64,000 bases of DNA from Kiloniellaceae bacterium (GTDB taxonomy: Bacteria; Pseudomonadota; Alphaproteobacteria; Kiloniellales; J153): assembly GCA_021776115.1 (NCBI GenBank), contig JAJFGN010000001.1:62001-126000 (forward strand), read 5' to 3'. This document shows positions 43,015 through 51,311 of the stretch, piece by piece. Under the pieces are notes generated by a model. That model was not told the origin of the DNA and searched no databases. It saw only the letters and a list, made by a program, of their open reading frames with translations. Position 1 is the first letter of the stretch, and each line of letters begins with the position of its first letter. A program made the position numbers and the translations under genes.

Positions 43015-44349
43015 TCAGCGCATGGCGACCAGGCTGCCGCTATCGGTCACGAAGTAAAGCGCGTTCGCCGCGACAACGGGGGCGATGCTCACCGCGCCCG
43101 GCAGATCGATGGCGCCGATCACCTCTCCCGTGTAGGGCGACACCGACAGCGCCTTGCCGTGTGAACCGGCGACGATCAAGCGGTCGCCCGCGAGCACGGG
43201 CCCGGTCCACTGGATCGGATCTTCCTGATCTTCAGGGTCCTCGAAGCGCTCAAGCGGCAGAACCCAGCGTATGCGCCCATCCTTGCGCGTTAAGCAAATG
43301 AGTTGCGCGTCGCTGCTAAGAACGAAGACGAAGTCGCCGCCAACCCAGGGCATTTCGACGCCGCCAATATCACGCTCCCAGGCGCGCAGGCCCCGGCGCA
43401 AATCGATCGCGATCATGCGCCCCGAATGACTAACCGCAAACACCATATCCCTATCGATAACCGGCGCGCCCCGAATTTGCGCGATATCGGCCAGCGGGTC
43501 GGTCCGATTAACGGCGGCCAGGCTTTCACTCCATAGCGGCCGGCCATTCTCGGCCAACAATCCGAAAATCTCGCCGGACGAATAAGGCGCCACCACGGTA
43601 GAACCCGAAACCGCGGGGCTGGCCCCGCCCAGCAGGCCAGTCGTTTCCTCAATGCCACTATGAGCCCATAGCTGCCGGCCATCGTCGGCGCTCATGGCGA
43701 TCGTTTGGTTAGCGGTCGTCACCACGAAAACCCGGCCGCCGGCCGCGGTTGGCGCGGCCCGCATCGGTCCAGGCACGCTCTTGCGCCAAACGACCTGGCC
43801 GTCGGCGGCATTCAACGCGATGACCTCGGCGAACCCCGTCGATACGAACAGCCGGCCGTTTTCGTAAGCCAAGCCACCGCCAAAGTATCCGCGGTCCTCG
43901 AACTCGGGTTCAAGATCCTGGCGCCACAGGGCTCGCCCGCGTTCGGCTTCGAAAGCGGTCACGGTAGATAGCGCGTCCATGGTGTAAATCGTGCCGTCGA
44001 CCACCAGCGGCTGAGCCAGGATGCGGCGGTCGCTGGCCGACCCGGCGCCCACGTCGCTGGTCCATGCCCGTCGGGGCTCCTTGGCCAGCGCAAGGTGATA
44101 CATGGCGTGGTCCGGGCTGCCGCCATATTGGGTCCAGCGCCCATTAACATAGGGCTCGGAGAGGAGCACCGGAACTTCCGCCACCGAAGCGTCCGGGCTC
44201 AAGCCGCGATCGATCGTGAGGATTGAGATTCGCTCACCCGGCAAGATTTCCTCCGGCGGCGAGCCGAACAGATCGCCCAAGGTTTCACACCCAGACAGAA
44301 AGGCCGCGCCAACAATGAGCCCCGCTAGGCGTAACGTCTTAACCCCCAC
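43015..44349 (-). CDS. bamB: BamB-like outer-membrane assembly lipoprotein
   Basis: 444 residues. Lipobox LSGC with Cys near residue 21 after a signal peptide. PQQ-like beta-propeller repeats ([58 protein letters not shown]) over residues 60-440. BamB scaffolds BamA for outer-membrane protein insertion. Between the YfgM-like gene and der, the common alphaproteobacterial order. Confidence 0.93.
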   Translation of the reverse strand: MGVKTLRLAGLIVGAAFLSGCETLGDLFGSPPEEILPGERISILTIDRGLSPDASVAEVPVLLSEPYVNGRWTQYGGSPDHAMYHLALAKEPRRAWTSDVGAGSASDRRILAQPLVVDGTIYTMDALSTVTAFEAERGRALWRQDLEPEFEDRGYFGGGLAYENGRLFVSTGFAEVIALNAADGQVVWRKSVPGPMRAAPTAAGGRVFVVTTANQTIAMSADDGRQLWAHSGIEETTGLLGGASPAVSGSTVVAPYSSGEIFGLLAENGRPLWSESLAAVNRTDPLADIAQIRGAPVIDRDMVFAVSHSGRMIAIDLRRGLRAWERDIGGVEMPWVGGDFVFVLSSDAQLICLTRKDGRIRWVLPLERFEDPEDQEDPIQWTGPVLAGDRLIVAGSHGKALSVSPYTGEVIGAIDLPGAVSIAPVVAANALYFVTDSGSLVAMR

Positions 44350-44358
44350 GAATGCCCC

Positions 44359-45003
44359 CTAACCCTTCAAGGCCGCGAGCATCTGTGCCGCCCGGGCGCG
44401 CAGGCCGGCGGGAATCTCGCGGTCATCGGAAATCTTGGTGTAAAGTTCTGTCGCCCCCGCCTTATCGCCCGCACGCAACGCGAGAACCGCCATCAGTTCC
44501 CAAGCCGAGCCCCGAAACGCCTTGGCGTCGCCGGCCAGGGGTTCGAGCCGCGCCCGCAACACCTCCGGATCGGCGGTATCGATCTGATGCAACACCGATA
44601 GGAGAACCGCGATATCGCGGAACCCCGGCCCAAGCGCGCTATCCGCCGCGATGCGGTCCCATAGGGCGACCGCACCGTCCCGGTCGCCGCTTTCCGCCAG
44701 GAGGCGGGCGCGCTCCAAGGCCGCCAAACCGGCATAGCCGCCATCGCTCGGCGAGCCAAATTCGCTCAGGGCCGCGATTGCCGCGGCTGCGCCGCCGCCC
44801 TGAGCCTCTGCCAGCGCCGCGGCGAAACGATCCGACAGTTCTTCCTGACGCTTTTGGTCGTAAACCCGCCAGGCCTGGACCCCGCCGACCGCCAGGACAA
44901 CGGCGACAGACAACGCGATAACCAGCTTGCCGTATTTTTTCCAGAGCTTTTCAAGGTTCTCGCGCCGGAGATCCTCTTCGACTTCTCTGAACAGGTCGGC
45001 CAC
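44359..45003 (-). CDS. YfgM-like tetratricopeptide membrane protein
   Basis: 214 residues from GTG 45003, preceded by GAGGAAC; a longer frame to 45078 lacks a ribosome site. N-terminal ADLFREVEEDLRRENLEKLW, one membrane helix (KLVIALSVAVVLAVGGVQAW), then periplasmic TPR-like helices to the end (GYAGLAALERARLLAESGDRD). Related to YfgM, which assists periplasmic chaperones with the SecYEG translocon. Nine bp before bamB. Confidence 0.85.
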   Translation of the reverse strand: MADLFREVEEDLRRENLEKLWKKYGKLVIALSVAVVLAVGGVQAWRVYDQKRQEELSDRFAAALAEAQGGGAAAAIAALSEFGSPSDGGYAGLAALERARLLAESGDRDGAVALWDRIAADSALGPGFRDIAVLLSVLHQIDTADPEVLRARLEPLAGDAKAFRGSAWELMAVLALRAGDKAGATELYTKISDDREIPAGLRARAAQMLAALKG

Positions 45004-45171
45004 GTATCGGTTCCTCGTCTCGGGTCGCGGGGCTTTAGGCGCACGCGACACCTGCCGGTTCCGCGAGGGCCCGGCCAATCCGGTTGCTTACCGGGAAGCA
45101 GCCCACCAATCAACCGCTATCGGCTTATGACTCTTCCGCAGGCGCCTTTTCCTGCCCCTTTATGCCTTGCT

Positions 45172-45723
45172 CTAGGCGGCGCGCCATTTGATCGAGCATC
45201 CCATGGAGGGAATCTGGTCCTTTGGGCCCTCGCCGGTCTCGGCAATCTGAACCATGGCCTCGTAAAGCTCCCGCCGCGCACCTTCGACCAGTGTGGTCTT
45301 CGACTCATCCAAGCGGCCCCGGTATTGCAGGCCCAGGTCCTTGTCGAAACCGAAAAAATCGGGCGTGCACACGGCGCCGTAAGCGCGGGCGACGGCCTGG
45401 GTCCGGTCAATCGCATAGGGGAAATCGAAGCCATGCTCGGCCGCGAAGGCTTGCATATTCTCGAAGGAATCCTCGGGATAGGCCTCGGTATCGTTGGACA
45501 TGATCGCGATCGCACCAATACCCAAGGGCTTCAGATCGGCCACCTCACGGACAATCCGCCCGATGACCGATTTCACATAGGGGCAGTGATTACAGATGAA
45601 CATGATCAGGGTGCCCTTTGGACCCCGAACCCGATCCAGCGAATAGGTTTGGCCGTCGATGCCTTCGAGCTCAAAATCCGCCGCCGTCCAGCCGAAATCG
45701 CATACCGGCGCTTGCGCAGCCAT
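45172..45723 (-). CDS. thioredoxin-fold redoxin family protein
   Basis: 183 residues from ATG 45723 with GGGAGGA upstream; the frame upstream of this ATG is not family sequence. Redox motif CNHCPYV with Cys44 and Cys47, flanked by LIMFICN and SVIGRIVRE. The family resembles AhpC/TSA or resA-like proteins with an extra C-terminal RGRLDESKTTLVEGARRELY. It has no signal peptide, so is cytoplasmic. An AAACAATTGTTT palindrome lies 68 bp upstream. Confidence 0.85.
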   Translation of the reverse strand: MAAQAPVCDFGWTAADFELEGIDGQTYSLDRVRGPKGTLIMFICNHCPYVKSVIGRIVREVADLKPLGIGAIAIMSNDTEAYPEDSFENMQAFAAEHGFDFPYAIDRTQAVARAYGAVCTPDFFGFDKDLGLQYRGRLDESKTTLVEGARRELYEAMVQIAETGEGPKDQIPSMGCSIKWRAA

Positions 45724-45790
45724 CCTTAGTGTCCTCCCAGGTTTGCCAAGCCGCTGGCCCCGGAAACCCCTTCTTAGCGCCGGTCCAGCC

Positions 45791-45802
45791 AAACAATTGT
45801 TT
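45791..45802. promoter_or_regulatory. 12-bp palindrome upstream of the thioredoxin-fold gene
   Basis: AAACAATTGTTT is perfect and sits 68 bp before ATG 45723 and 174 bp before the lipoprotein gene, in an AT-rich divergent region. Could be an operator; alone it is short enough to be chance. Confidence 0.25.
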
Positions 45803-45975
45803 ACCCGATATTTACGTGAATTGCCGATGATTTAGCTCAAGTGCCCGATTCCCTGACCGGACCCGGGCATATGGTGGCTCAGGATGAGCTAGAACCGCAT
45901 AATCCTTCTAATTCAAGGGGTTGATTTCCACTCTTGGATCTAGAATGCGAAAGTGTCGGTAGCGGGAGTCAAGGT

Positions 45976-46707
45976 ATGGCGCGCGCCGCATTCCTTCTAG
46001 CATGCTTAATCGGCCTTTCGGGGTGCGAGGTCATGGCGGTGTCGTTCGTCGGCGCCAACATGGCCACCCTGATCCACACCGACAAGACGATCCCGGATAT
46101 CGCGCTCAGCTCGCAGCGGGGGAAGGATTGCAGCCTGCTGCACGCGTCGCGGAACGAGCCCTACTGCCAATCGGCGCCGCCCGACCCGACCGATACCCTG
46201 GCCGAGCTGGCGGACAACCGGTACTGCTACCGTACCCTGGGCCGGATCGATTGTTACGACCGGCCTGACTTCCTGGCCAGCGGACACACCCGGGTCAACT
46301 TCGCGACCGGTTATCTCCCGTCCAACCGGGAGCCAGCATCTATGGCGCAACGGCAAGCGAAGGGGGTGCCCATGGCCGGCATTCCAGCGCCTGCGGAACC
46401 GCCACTGCTTGCCTCTCCAGCCCCGACTCCGGCAGCAAGCAGTGGCAAGGCCTCCGGCCCAGCGGTAAAGAGCAGTCGAAAGAGCATGCCGGCCGCCAAG
46501 GACACCAAAAAAGCGCCTGCTGCCCTCGCCGCCCCAATCTCGAAGAAAAAGAAGGCCGGCAAGGCAACTCCGCCCCACAAGGACGCGGCGGTCCCGACCA
46601 AGGTATCGCTCGCTGCGACCGCGGTCCCCGACGACCCGCGGATACCTGGCATACCGCTGGCCCAAGTCCCACCACTCGTCACACTGCCGGGCCAAGGAAC
46701 CTACTAG
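45976..46707 (+). CDS. lipoprotein of unknown function with Lys/Ala/Pro-rich tail
   Basis: 243 residues from ATG 45976 with AAGG near it; a longer frame starts at 45934. Lipobox LSGCEVMA near residues 14-20. The N-terminal part (residues 20-115) contains TDKTIPDIALSSQRGKDCSL and paired cysteines (DCSLLH, PYCQ, YCYRT, DCYDR), a pattern that recurs in uncharacterised alphaproteobacterial lipoproteins. From residue 130 the chain is low complexity with basic clusters (KKKKAGK, KSSRKS). Possibly envelope structural; function not known. Confidence 0.7.
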   Translation: MARAAFLLACLIGLSGCEVMAVSFVGANMATLIHTDKTIPDIALSSQRGKDCSLLHASRNEPYCQSAPPDPTDTLAELADNRYCYRTLGRIDCYDRPDFLASGHTRVNFATGYLPSNREPASMAQRQAKGVPMAGIPAPAEPPLLASPAPTPAASSGKASGPAVKSSRKSMPAAKDTKKAPAALAAPISKKKKAGKATPPHKDAAVPTKVSLAATAVPDDPRIPGIPLAQVPPLVTLPGQGTY

Positions 46708-46824
46708 TCCAGGTATCCAGGAGGGCACCAGCGGGCGTTCTTAGATCCCGCCCCTAGACGAGCCGGCGGATTTCGGGAAAGATATGGTCAAATAAGACCA
46801 ATACTGGGGAGACGCGCCAATCTC

Positions 46825-47160
46825 ATGGCGAAGGTATATCGAATCGCCGATGCACGGCGTCAGGCCGGGCCCACGTTTTTCGACCGCAACGAACTCGGCC
46901 AACTGCTATCCCTTTATAGTCGCAGGGTCATTAGCGGCGAGTGGCGCGACTACGCCATCGACCAAAAGAGCGGCAGCGCCGTATTCTCGGTTTTTCGCCA
47001 TAGCCACGACGCTCCCTTGTTCAGCATCGCCAAGCGCGCCAACGGCAATGCGGCCCGGGGCAAATATGTCGTCCAACGCGGACGCGAGACGCTGAAACAG
47101 GCGGCAAGCATGAGCGAAGTCTTGTCGATCTTCGGCCGCGACCTCACGCTCGTCCGTTAA
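46825..47160 (+). CDS. DUF2794 family protein
   Basis: 111 residues. Core FFDRNELGQLLSLYSRRVIS, GEWRDYAIDQKSGSAVFSVF, DAPLFSIAKRANGN and YVVQRGRETLKQA matches DUF2794, found almost only in Alphaproteobacteria and of unknown role. The lone corrinoid operon follows 275 bp downstream. Confidence 0.85.
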   Translation: MAKVYRIADARRQAGPTFFDRNELGQLLSLYSRRVISGEWRDYAIDQKSGSAVFSVFRHSHDAPLFSIAKRANGNAARGKYVVQRGRETLKQAASMSEVLSIFGRDLTLVR

Positions 47161-47435
47161 GGCCCCCTGCTGTTCCCAACTTGACCTTTCCCAACTTGCG
47201 AAGCGCCGAGCCCTAGGACAGACCGCATCGCATGGCTGACGAGGGCGTCCCCATGCGGCAAACCCCGGAATAGCAAGGATTTTGCGGGGTCATTTGCTTT
47301 GTCGCGATTCAGACATGATCCGTCGCGCCGGATGAAGCCTGGGGGCCCCGGTTTCGATGGAAATACCTTGAGTGAGAGCAATTCCCGCTGGGCTGCGGAC
47401 CATTCGCGGCCCCGCGTTACTTTGAGGTTTTACCG

Positions 47436-48143
47436 ATGTCCGATTCGGACGATCTTGATCTCCGCGCGCTTCCGGACCAAGACCTCGTGCAGCAGATGCA
47501 CGACGATCTCTACGACGGCCTGAAGGAGGAGATCGAGGAGGGTGTCCACATCCTTCTCGAACGCGGTTGGACGCCGTACAGGACGCTGACCGAGGCCCTG
47601 GTCGAGGGCATGCGGATCGTCGGTATCGATTTCCGTGACGGCATCCTGTTCGTGCCCGAGGTCTTGCTGGCCGCCAACGCCATGAAGGCCGGGATGACGA
47701 TCCTGCGGCCCCTGCTGGCCGAGACGGGAGCCCCGGCGGTCGGCAAGATGGTTATCGGCACGGTGAAGGGCGACATCCACGACATCGGCAAGAATCTGGT
47801 CTCCATGATGATGGAAGGCGCCGGCTTCGAGGTCATCAATATCGGCATCAACAATGCGGTCGAGGCCTATCTGGAGGCGATCGACGAGCACAAGCCCGAC
47901 ATCCTGGGCATGTCGGCCCTGCTGACCACGACCATGCCTTACATGAAGGTGGTCATCGATACCCTGAAAGAGAAAGGCATGCGCGACGACTATATCGTCC
48001 TGGTCGGCGGTGCGCCCTTGAATGAGGCCTTCGCCGACGCCATCGGCGCCGACGCCTATTGCCGGGATGCCGCCGTCGCGGTCGAGACCGCCAAGGAGTT
48101 CATGCATCGCAAGCACAACGTGCGCGGCGGCGCGACGGGCTGA
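47436..48143 (+). CDS. corrinoid (B12-binding) methyl-transfer protein
   Basis: 235 residues. Residues 10-100 form the helical cap domain (LVEGMRIVGIDFRDGILFVP); residues 105-225 the Rossmann B12 domain with the base-off His ligand motif GDIHDIGKN (Asp113, His115, Gly118), and LLTTTMPYMKVVIDTL and VLVGGAPLNEAF. Such proteins (MtbC, MttC, MtgC types) carry a methyl group from an amine- or ether-methyltransferase to a THF- or CoM-methyltransferase. It heads a run of six same-strand genes ending at 53333. The methyl donor enzyme is not in the window. Confidence 0.93.
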   Translation: MSDSDDLDLRALPDQDLVQQMHDDLYDGLKEEIEEGVHILLERGWTPYRTLTEALVEGMRIVGIDFRDGILFVPEVLLAANAMKAGMTILRPLLAETGAPAVGKMVIGTVKGDIHDIGKNLVSMMMEGAGFEVINIGINNAVEAYLEAIDEHKPDILGMSALLTTTMPYMKVVIDTLKEKGMRDDYIVLVGGAPLNEAFADAIGADAYCRDAAVAVETAKEFMHRKHNVRGGATG

Positions 48144-48187
48144 CGGCGACCACGGGACCACGGCAGGACAAGAGGAACACGGATGCC

Positions 48188-48793
48188 ATGCCGGCGAATC
48201 CGACCGAAGCGCGCACGCGGGTTATCGCCTGTGGTGCCCTGGCCCATGAGATCGTGGAGCTTATTCGCGTCAACGCCTGGCGCGGGATGTCTGTGACTTG
48301 CCTGCCGGCGATTTGGCACAACACGCCGGCGAAGATCCCGGAAGCCGTGCGCGCCAAGATCCGCGCCGCCAAGACCGAGGGCTGTGACCGCGTCTTCGTT
48401 GCCTACGGCGATTGCGGCACCGGCGGCTTGCTAGACCGGGTGTTGGAAGAAGAAGGAGTCGAACGCCTTGGCGGGCCCCATTGTTACGCCTTCTATTCTG
48501 GTGTGGACGATTTTGTGCGCCGGGCCGACGCCGACCCGACCTGTTTCTACCTGACCGATTATCTGGCGCGGCATTTCGACCGCCTGATCGTTCAGGGCTT
48601 AGGCATCGACCGGCACCCGGAGCTCCTGGCCGACTACTTCGGCAACTACACCAAGATCGTCTACCTGGCGCAGAGCGAGGACGCCGCGCTCATGGAACGC
48701 GCCCGCGCCGCGGCGGTACGACTGGGATTGGACTTCGAATACCGCTTCACCGGCTATGGCGAGCTTGGCGACTTCCTGCGCCGAGCGAACTAG
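48188..48793 (+). CDS. DUF1638 family protein
   Basis: 201 residues from ATG 48188. Conserved-looking cysteines and glycines: IACGALAHEI, VTCLPAIWHN, FVAYGDCGTGGLLD, GPHCYAFYSG and IQGLGIDRHPELL. The family occurs with corrinoid methyltransferase genes in many bacteria and archaea, and no biochemical role is established to my knowledge. Position directly after the corrinoid gene suggests a role in cofactor loading, repair or methyl-acceptor interaction; this is inference. Confidence 0.85.
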   Translation: MPANPTEARTRVIACGALAHEIVELIRVNAWRGMSVTCLPAIWHNTPAKIPEAVRAKIRAAKTEGCDRVFVAYGDCGTGGLLDRVLEEEGVERLGGPHCYAFYSGVDDFVRRADADPTCFYLTDYLARHFDRLIVQGLGIDRHPELLADYFGNYTKIVYLAQSEDAALMERARAAAVRLGLDFEYRFTGYGELGDFLRRAN

Positions 48794-48817
48794 ACGGGGC
48801 GAGTCAAGGATCGCTGG

Positions 48818-49120
48818 ATGGCAAAACTGACCGTAGTTTACTGGCGTGATATTCCCGCGCAGGTCATCGTCAAGGCCGGGCGCCAAGCCGCCAAGCGCCA
48901 ACTGAGCGAGCGCTTCGAAAAAGCGATCGACCGGGCCGCCATGCGCGCCAAGCTGCGCGATACGGACTCTTACCTGGGGGAGTGGCGGCGCGCGGACCCG
49001 GTCGACTGCGGCGACGACCTGGAAGCCGAGGCAACGGCGGCGGCGCAAAATCTTGAAGCCGAATTCGACGAAGCCCGGCTGGCCGCGCTGGTCCAATCCG
49101 GCGGGTCCGATAGTGCCTGA
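48818..49120 (+). CDS. virulence-factor (PF13769-type) family small protein
   Basis: 100 residues, MAKLTVVYWRDIPAQVIVKA, RQLSERFEKAIDRAAMRAKL, DSYLGEWRR and a Glu/Ala-rich C-terminus. The name of the family is historical; the conserved occurrence is next to corrinoid and MetF genes. No catalytic motif is apparent; could be a small scaffold. Fifteen bp before the MetF-like gene. Confidence 0.8.
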   Translation: MAKLTVVYWRDIPAQVIVKAGRQAAKRQLSERFEKAIDRAAMRAKLRDTDSYLGEWRRADPVDCGDDLEAEATAAAQNLEAEFDEARLAALVQSGGSDSA

Positions 49121-49134
49121 GAGGAAATGAAATC

Positions 49135-50094
49135 GTGGCGAGTTCAAGCACTATGACCGCGGCCACAAAGTGGGAGCCGGAAGAGATGGACCCCGCCAAG
49201 CAGCAGATCGTGGATCTGGTCGCCGGATTCTCCATTGAAACCACGCCGGGCTCAGCCCTGAAGATTCCGGATTACCGCGAGCATCTGCGTGCGGGCGCCA
49301 CGGTCAGTGTGACCTTTTTACCGGGGTCCGATTTCGACGATACCATCACGACGGCAAAGCGCCTGAAAGACGAGGGCTTCGTTCCGGCGCCACACTTCGC
49401 GGCCCGCTCGATCCCGAACAAGGCGGCATTGGAAGAGTACCTGAAACGCCTACAGGGCGATGTCGGGATCGAGGAAGCGGTAGTGCTGGCCGGCGGGGTC
49501 AATACGCCGCTCGGTGACTTTGACAACTCCATGGAGCTATTGGCAACCGGCCTCTTTGAGACCTATGGCATTAAGCGTATCGGCGTCGCCGGTCACCCCG
49601 AAAGCAGCCCGGATATTCCGTCGGCGCAGGCGCTCGAGGCCTTGCAGTGGAAGAACGATTTCGCACGCAACAGCGAGGCTGACTTTTACATCGCCACCCA
49701 GTTCTGCTTTGAAGCGGCGCCGATCATTGCCTGGGAGAAGACGATCCGGGAAGCCGGCAACGCCCTTCCGATCCATATCGGCGTGCCCGGTTTAGCCACG
49801 CTGAAGACCTTGATCAATCACGCCAAGGCCTGCGGTATCGGCCCTTCGATGCGCGTGCTTACGCGTCAGGCGCGCCACATCGCCAAGCTCTTGACCGTGC
49901 AGCAACCTGACCGCCTGCTGATCGACTTGGCACACCACAAGGCCACCAACCCGCTCTCCGCCATTGCCAAGATTCATGTTTATCCCTTGGGCGGCCTGCG
50001 CCGCTCGGCCAAGTGGAGCTACAGCGTCGCGGATGGCGACTTCACCATGGCGAAGCAGGGTAAGGGTTTCTCAGTGACCCGGGACATAGACTGA
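49135..50094 (+). CDS. methylenetetrahydrofolate reductase family protein
   Basis: 319 residues from GTG 49135 with GAGAGGAAA upstream. TIM-barrel with FSIETTPGSALKI, FLPGSDFDDTITTAKRLKDE, APHFAARSI, VVLAGGVNTPLGDFDNSMEL, and FDKR-like IGVAGHPESSPDI; FAD region FYIATQFCFEAAPIIAW. In this operon it likely runs in reverse, oxidising methyl-THF to methylene-THF, as in corrinoid methyl-utilising systems. It differs from the canonical MetF by the spacing of the first residues. Confidence 0.88.
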   Translation: MASSSTMTAATKWEPEEMDPAKQQIVDLVAGFSIETTPGSALKIPDYREHLRAGATVSVTFLPGSDFDDTITTAKRLKDEGFVPAPHFAARSIPNKAALEEYLKRLQGDVGIEEAVVLAGGVNTPLGDFDNSMELLATGLFETYGIKRIGVAGHPESSPDIPSAQALEALQWKNDFARNSEADFYIATQFCFEAAPIIAWEKTIREAGNALPIHIGVPGLATLKTLINHAKACGIGPSMRVLTRQARHIAKLLTVQQPDRLLIDLAHHKATNPLSAIAKIHVYPLGGLRRSAKWSYSVADGDFTMAKQGKGFSVTRDID

Positions 50095-50172
50095 CGAAGT
50101 GAATGACGAAGTGCGGGGGCGGTCCGAAAGCGGCCCGCCCCGCCTGCCTCAAACCCAGAAAGTACGCCACCC

Positions 50173-51072
50173 ATGACGCACACCGTTGTCAGCTCTCACA
50201 AGAAGGAAGTCATCATTGGCTTCGACAAACCGTTCTGCGTGATCGGCGAGCGCATCAACCCGACTGGGCGCAAGAAGCTGGCCGCCGAGATGGCCGCGGG
50301 CGACTACAGCACGGTCGAGGCCGATGCTCTCGCCCAGGTCGCGGCAGGCGCGAACATGCTGGATGTCAACGCCGGCATCCCGCTCGCCGACGAACCGGCG
50401 ATCCTCGCCGAAACCATCAAGCTGGTTCAGTCCCTGGTCGAGGTGCCGTTATCTATCGATTCCTCCATCGTCGAAGCGCTGGAACGCGGCCTGGAAGTGT
50501 ATCAAGGCAAAGCCCTGGTCAATTCGGTCACCGGCGAGGAAGAGCGCCTGGAGAGTGTCCTGCCGCTGATCAAGAAATACGGCGCGGCCGTGGTCGCCAT
50601 CTCGAACGACGAAACCGGTATCTCGGAAGATCCGGATGTGCGCTTCGAGGTCGCCAAGAAAATCGTACACCACGCCGCCGATTACGGAATCCCGGCCAGC
50701 GACGTAGTGGTCGATCCCTTGGTCATGCCGATCGGCGCGCTCGGTCAGGCCGGGGTCGCCGCCTTCCGCTTGATCCGCCGCTTGCGCGAGGAACTGGGTG
50801 TCAACACGACCTGCGGCGCCTCCAATATCAGCTTCGGATTGCCCAACCGGCACGCCCTTAACGCTCATTTCCTGGCCATGGCCGCCAGCAATGGCATGAC
50901 CTCAGCGATCATGAACCCACTGCATCCGGAAGAGATGACCGGCATTATGGCGGCCAACGTCTTGAACGGCGTGGACACCAACTGCGCACGCTGGCTACGA
51001 CAGTTCCGCGAGCCGCCCGCGGCTGGAAGTCAGGAAGAGGCCCGGCGCGAGCGCCGCCGCCGCCGGGGATAG
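50173..51072 (+). CDS. methyltetrahydrofolate-corrinoid methyltransferase (pterin-binding, AcsE/MtvA-like)
   Basis: 299 residues. Pterin-binding TIM-barrel features ERINPTGRKKLA near residue 28, LDVNAGIP near 63, IDSSIVEALERGL, VNSVTGEEERL, VVVDPLVMPIG and NISFGLPNRHALN. It catalyses methyl transfer between methyl-corrinoid and THF. No C-terminal MetH domains. A C-terminal tail rich in Arg (EEARRERRRRRG) is unusual. The reactivator gene follows after a 239-bp gap containing REP-like repeats. Confidence 0.88.
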   Translation: MTHTVVSSHKKEVIIGFDKPFCVIGERINPTGRKKLAAEMAAGDYSTVEADALAQVAAGANMLDVNAGIPLADEPAILAETIKLVQSLVEVPLSIDSSIVEALERGLEVYQGKALVNSVTGEEERLESVLPLIKKYGAAVVAISNDETGISEDPDVRFEVAKKIVHHAADYGIPASDVVVDPLVMPIGALGQAGVAAFRLIRRLREELGVNTTCGASNISFGLPNRHALNAHFLAMAASNGMTSAIMNPLHPEEMTGIMAANVLNGVDTNCARWLRQFREPPAAGSQEEARRERRRRRG

Positions 51073-51134
51073 GCACAGGCAGTGGCGCGAAAACTCGATT
51101 GCTACTGGTTTTGTGGTGCCGTGAGACCAGCGTT

Positions 51135-51291
51135 CCCTCTCCCAACGGGAGAGGGACAGGGTGAGGGGCCGTTGTTTCTTACGCCACCGATTGCCAGAAA
51201 CCAGACCCGATCTCCAATGTCCGCCCTCCTGCAACCAAAGTCCGCTCACCCTCCCGCCTTGCGGGTCCCTCCCTCTCCCGTCGGGAGAGGG
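51135..51291. repeat. pair of inverted REP-like elements
   Basis: Copy 1 (51135-51167) has CCCTCTCCC, AAC, GGGAGAGGG followed by ACAGGGTGAGGGG. Copy 2 (51244-51291) is in reverse, with GCTCACCCTCCCGCC and CCCTCTCCCGTCGGGAGAGG. Facing pairs like this form BIME-type units in Proteobacteria. They lie between the methyltransferase and the reactivator gene and could block or stabilise mRNA inside the operon. Confidence 0.7.
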
Positions 51292-51311
51292 TAGAGAGGC
51301 AACTCCTGACC

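Noticed and set aside
47161..47435. Cobalamin riboswitch before the corrinoid operon
   Set aside because: The conserved B12-box and core bases are not found; only short unrelated stems are seen.
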